Positions 61,061-64,000 of a stretch of 64,000 bases of DNA are shown here, one piece after another. How positions within the stretch are numbered: the stretch's first letter is position 1; each line of letters starts with the position of its first letter. The DNA is taken from NCBI GenBank assembly GCA_028023455.1, contig JAQFVV010000233.1, forward strand, positions 618,001 to 682,000, written 5' to 3'. The translations under genes and the position numbers were made by a program. The notes beneath the pieces are model-generated. The model worked only from the letters and a program-made list of their open reading frames with translations, did not search any database and was not told where the DNA came from. Origin of the DNA: Epiperipatus broadwayi. Lineage: Eukaryota; Onychophora; Udeonychophora; Euonychophora; Peripatidae.

Positions 61061-62008
61061 GCCTTACGGTAGTCTTAAAAACTAAATATATTATACTGTA
61101 TATAGACTATTGCCAGGAGTGATATTTTAATATATTACTGTACATATATATATATATTGTGTGTATATATACAGTATGTAAACACAAGCACATTTATTAT
61201 TAAATATATTTTAACGTAGAAAAAAAAAAGCAATCTTATTTTTATGCTTAAGTTCTAATTGGCAGAAATGTTTAACAAAGGATTTATCTAAATATAAAAC
61301 TACAATCATAAAGCAAATAGTGTTTTTGCAAATTTCAGTTTCAATTATGAAATTAATTTTAGTCTCTACGAAGTCAGGAAGAACATGAGTACATTCTCTT
61401 AACAGTTCAATTTTGCCTTTGCCATAACATTTCTGCTTCTGCGCAGTGTTACAAGAGACAGAACTTGGATTAATTGTCTTAGAAAGGTTGCTTAAAGTGC
61501 CTTTAATAAAAATAACTCTTTAAATTATTCGTATTATCTAATACTCTCATTTGCTCAATTTACTTTTAACTACCTACTAAAATAATTTTCAAGTAGCTTT
61601 GTTCGTCTTACTGCAGTTAGACTTCTCCAGGACGTCCTGTTCATTTCCTTCACTATTAACTATCTCAAATTTCAGAAACATTGTTTTTAACCAATGGGGG
61701 GGAGGGGGTGTTCTGTCATTATGAAACATTTAATTAAAAGCTTTCCCGAAGCCTGTAAGATCTCAATTTGCTAAAAAATTATGAAAGGATCTGATATTTA
61801 GTTATATTTTGTATGAAATTTTAAATAAAACATATCTATTAACAGTAAATGAATAATTTTGCCAAATAATCAGTAGTATTTTTAAAAATATATATTGCAA
61901 CTACTATGCTTTGATTTTATTTAAAAAAATGAATAAACACGTGCTTAAATAAGGAATCAATTATCTTTTTTTAAAAAAAAAAAATCACAATAAAATATGA
62001 TTAAAAGA
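61061..62008. other. AT-rich DNA with G-rich tract
   Basis: G-rich tract (GGGGGGGAGGGGG) near 61697. No coding or element structure supported. Confidence 0.4.
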
Positions 62009-62265
62009 GGCAAAACTCTCCATACAGTAGTGCCACTCAGTGTAAGCCAGAGTAATCAAAAGATGCAAGGTTTGTGCATAAAATCCCTATAAGTGCCTAC
62101 TCATCCAATATTCCCAGACTACTTTTTACCTTGTGGCTTTCATCAGTGGGAAGCCTTGAATATGAGAGCACTGCACCTAGGTCTTAGAATCTAATGCAAC
62201 CCTTCAGCAGCCATCTTTTGCCTTTTTAGTTAACTGAGTGGCACTACTGTATGGAGAGTTTTGGC
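62009..62265. mobile_element. MITE with 31-bp perfect terminal inverted repeats
   Basis: 62011-62041 and 62233-62263 are perfect 31-bp inverted repeats starting CAAAACTCTCCATACAG and ending CACTCAGT. The interior is moderately complex (GTGCCTACTCATCCAATAT, GCACTGCACCTAGGTC). It has no coding capacity. The copy at 42682-42814 is a shorter relative. Flanking bases show no convincing target duplication, so the superfamily is undetermined. Confidence 0.8.
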
Positions 62266-62269
62266 TTTG

Positions 62270-62874
62270 TTTTTAACAGCTTGAGCAAGCATAAGTGAAA
62301 TATCTGCAATTGCACAAACATACATTAAATAACACACACTAATTGTTTCAAACCTAATTCTTAATTGACTCTAAAAAACTAATAAGGAGAGTGCTGCCTA
62401 TACCTATCTACATTAAAATCTTAAAAAACCTATTAAGTACTTTGCAAAAAATTAACTGTGTAGTAATTAACTGGGAAATGTCAGTGTTAGTGTTATAAAT
62501 GTACTGAAGTTATAAAAGCACAATGTAAGCTCAGACATGAATTCCGAACAAAACTTAAGTGTTTTACTCTATATGTCAGAAGAACTTTGTAACAGAAAAT
62601 TCTCTCCTAAATAGAGTATTCAAACTTTTGGTATTTGTTATGCAGTAATGTTAGTTTTAATTTATCAGTGTGTTATCTATCAAAACTATCAGTATGAAAA
62701 TTGTAAATAAACACTAATTTAAAATTATTCTACCATATTGTGTTAAGGGGGGGGGGGCACTATCTGACTGGTCATCAGAGATCCTCAAATATAGCAGAGT
62801 GGCACAAGTCAACAGCTCAGAGCAGTTCAAAAAATAATAATACTGTAGAATACTAAAAAATTTATACTGTATTA
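62270..62874. other. AT-rich DNA before the Gypsy gag; possible LTR/leader
   Basis: An 11-base G-run at 62747-62757 and TGGCACAAGTCAACAG at about 62801 (a possible primer-binding site) precede the gag start at 62875. An LTR would be expected here but its ends were not identified. Confidence 0.25.
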
Positions 62875-63680
62875 ATGGCAGCACTAAATTCAATGATTCA
62901 AGAATTCAACATTAATAATGCAGATTCATGGAGAAGCTATGTAAAGCATGTAGAATGTTACATGTTCATAAACAAAGTAGAAAATGAACAATTTAAAGTG
63001 TCTATACTCCTTTACTTTGCGAGACCAGATGTCATTCAACTTGCAAATAAACTAACTGACCCAAAACATTTGGAGGAACTTTCATAATCACAGAAGTTTT
63101 AAATAGCTATTTTGCACCGAGAATAAATAAATGGGTGGCATGGCTGAGACTTAGAAACCAGAAGCAACTACCACATAAAAAAAATATGTGGACTATGATC
63201 TTGCTTTAAGAAAGTTGTTGAAAGATTGTGAATTTGGACTGAAATTAAGTGACTCCTTATTGGAACAATTTTTGTATGGAATGTAGATAACAGTTTCAGA
63301 AAAGTATTCGTGAGCGATCCAAATCTAAATTATAAACTTACAATGGATGTAGGAGACTAGGCTGAGCAATGCTTCCAAATATGGATTGCCTCAACAATTA
63401 CAGAAAATATCTTTGACTAAAGAAAAATTAAAGAAAAATTTACCAACTCCCAGTAAAAAGAAAAAGGAAGAAATGCTATTGCTGTGAAAAGCCAGGATAT
63501 TCAAAAGTTAACTGTAAACATATAAATAAAAAATGTAGAAATTGTGACTTAAAAGAATCCTTAGCAATTGTTTGCCATTTTAGAGATCATGCACCACCAA
63601 ATAACAGAAAACTGGATTACAAATCTTGGGGAGATGACTATAGGAAAATAAATATAAAAATCTTAAATGACCATAAAGTT
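62875..63680 (+). pseudogene. Gypsy gag with two zinc knuckles
   Basis: Gag of a Ty3/Gypsy element. The ATG at 62875 opens MAALNSMIQEFNINNADSWR and KHVECYMFINKV, the typical N-terminal W....E..F capsid region; LLYFARPDVIQLANKL follows (62875-63087). After a stop/frameshift near 63086 the capsid continues in other frames: FAPRINKWVAWLRLRNQKQL; KDCEFGLKLSDSLLEQFLYG (about 63220-63280). Nucleocapsid knuckles at 63474-63590: CYCCEKPGYSKVNC (C-x2-C-x4-Y-x4-C, His replaced by Tyr) and CRNCDLKESLAIVC (His replaced by Ser). No protease is evident before the window end. Inactive because of stops and altered knuckles. Confidence 0.75.
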
Positions 63681-64000
63681 ACTTTTCCATTCAAAATCTA
63701 CTAATCCTTAAAAATGATTCACAAGTTCTAATTTAAATTCATTAGAATGTTTCTGAATATTAAGAATATCAACTGTGAATATTGTTTTCCTTAATAATTT
63801 TTGTCTCTCTAGTTTTGCATTAACATGTATCTTACATCTTACTAAATGCATATCATACAATTTCCAACCTTCTTAAACACTTCAACAATACTATTTTTTA
63901 TTGTTGGAAATGGTATGATATGAAAATATAGAAATCAATACATAAAAAAAAGAAGAGGAAAATTATCTTTCTAAATGATGATCAGTTCCCATGTTGAATT
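63681..64000. other. Sequence after gag to window end
   Basis: AT-rich; where protease would be expected I see no D-T-G active site. The element may continue beyond the window or end here by deletion. Confidence 0.3.

Overview
The window is a strongly AT-rich piece of animal nuclear DNA (about three quarters A+T by eye) and consists almost entirely of transposable-element remains in non-coding DNA. I found no intact protein-coding gene, no rRNA, no CRISPR array and no bacterial-type operon. The element mix points to a metazoan, probably an invertebrate with a repeat-rich genome: a ZBED/Charlie-like hAT DNA transposon, Ty3/Gypsy LTR elements, APE-type LINEs, an RTE-type LINE, a Penelope-like element with a GIY-YIG endonuclease, and tRNA-derived short elements. 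I cannot name the species from the sequence.

Layout. 1-900: degenerate direct repeats. 0.9-2.9 kb: broken Gypsy element (minus strand). 3.508-5.826 kb: hAT transposon with matching 8-bp target duplication and a broken transposase (minus). 6.79-6.89 kb: first of three tRNA-like cassettes flanked by inverted TGTCA/TGACA motifs. 9.008-10.957 kb: element with 53-bp terminal inverted repeats and TA flanks, carrying a higher-order tandem array, a GC-richer segment and a hairpin array. 12-24 kb: mostly featureless AT-rich DNA with two tRNA-like SINE candidates, a coding-like ORF with a poly(A) signal, and a small hAT MITE (22.406-22.781 kb) with a perfect 8-bp target duplication. 28.8-32.3 kb: a long but decayed LINE (plus). 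35-38 kb: possible LTR debris and two small tandem duplications. 39.4-41.7 kb: internally deleted Gypsy element (minus). 41.8-43.8 kb: a cluster of short elements (fold-back, two tRNA-like cassettes, a MITE, a hAT end). 44.15-47.96 kb: a rearranged Penelope-like element with inverted and tandemly duplicated parts. 51.884-53.823 kb: a 5'-truncated LINE (minus) with a 9-bp target duplication. 55.4-57.2 kb: an older copy of the same LINE family (minus). 59.3-61.1 kb: a decayed RTE LINE (plus) split by a 111-bp hairpin element with a 13-bp target duplication. 62.0-62.3 kb: a MITE related to the one at 42.7 kb. 62.87-63.68 kb: a Gypsy gag with two zinc knuckles (plus), running toward the window edge.

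There is no pathway linking these sequences. The window records successive insertions and their decay. The most unusual signals are the three cassettes that share flanks but carry different tRNA-like cores, the precise 111-bp hairpin insertion in the RTE reading frame, the twice-repeated head-to-head junction in the Penelope-like element, and the composite 9.0-10.96 kb element with a non-repetitive GC-richer segment.
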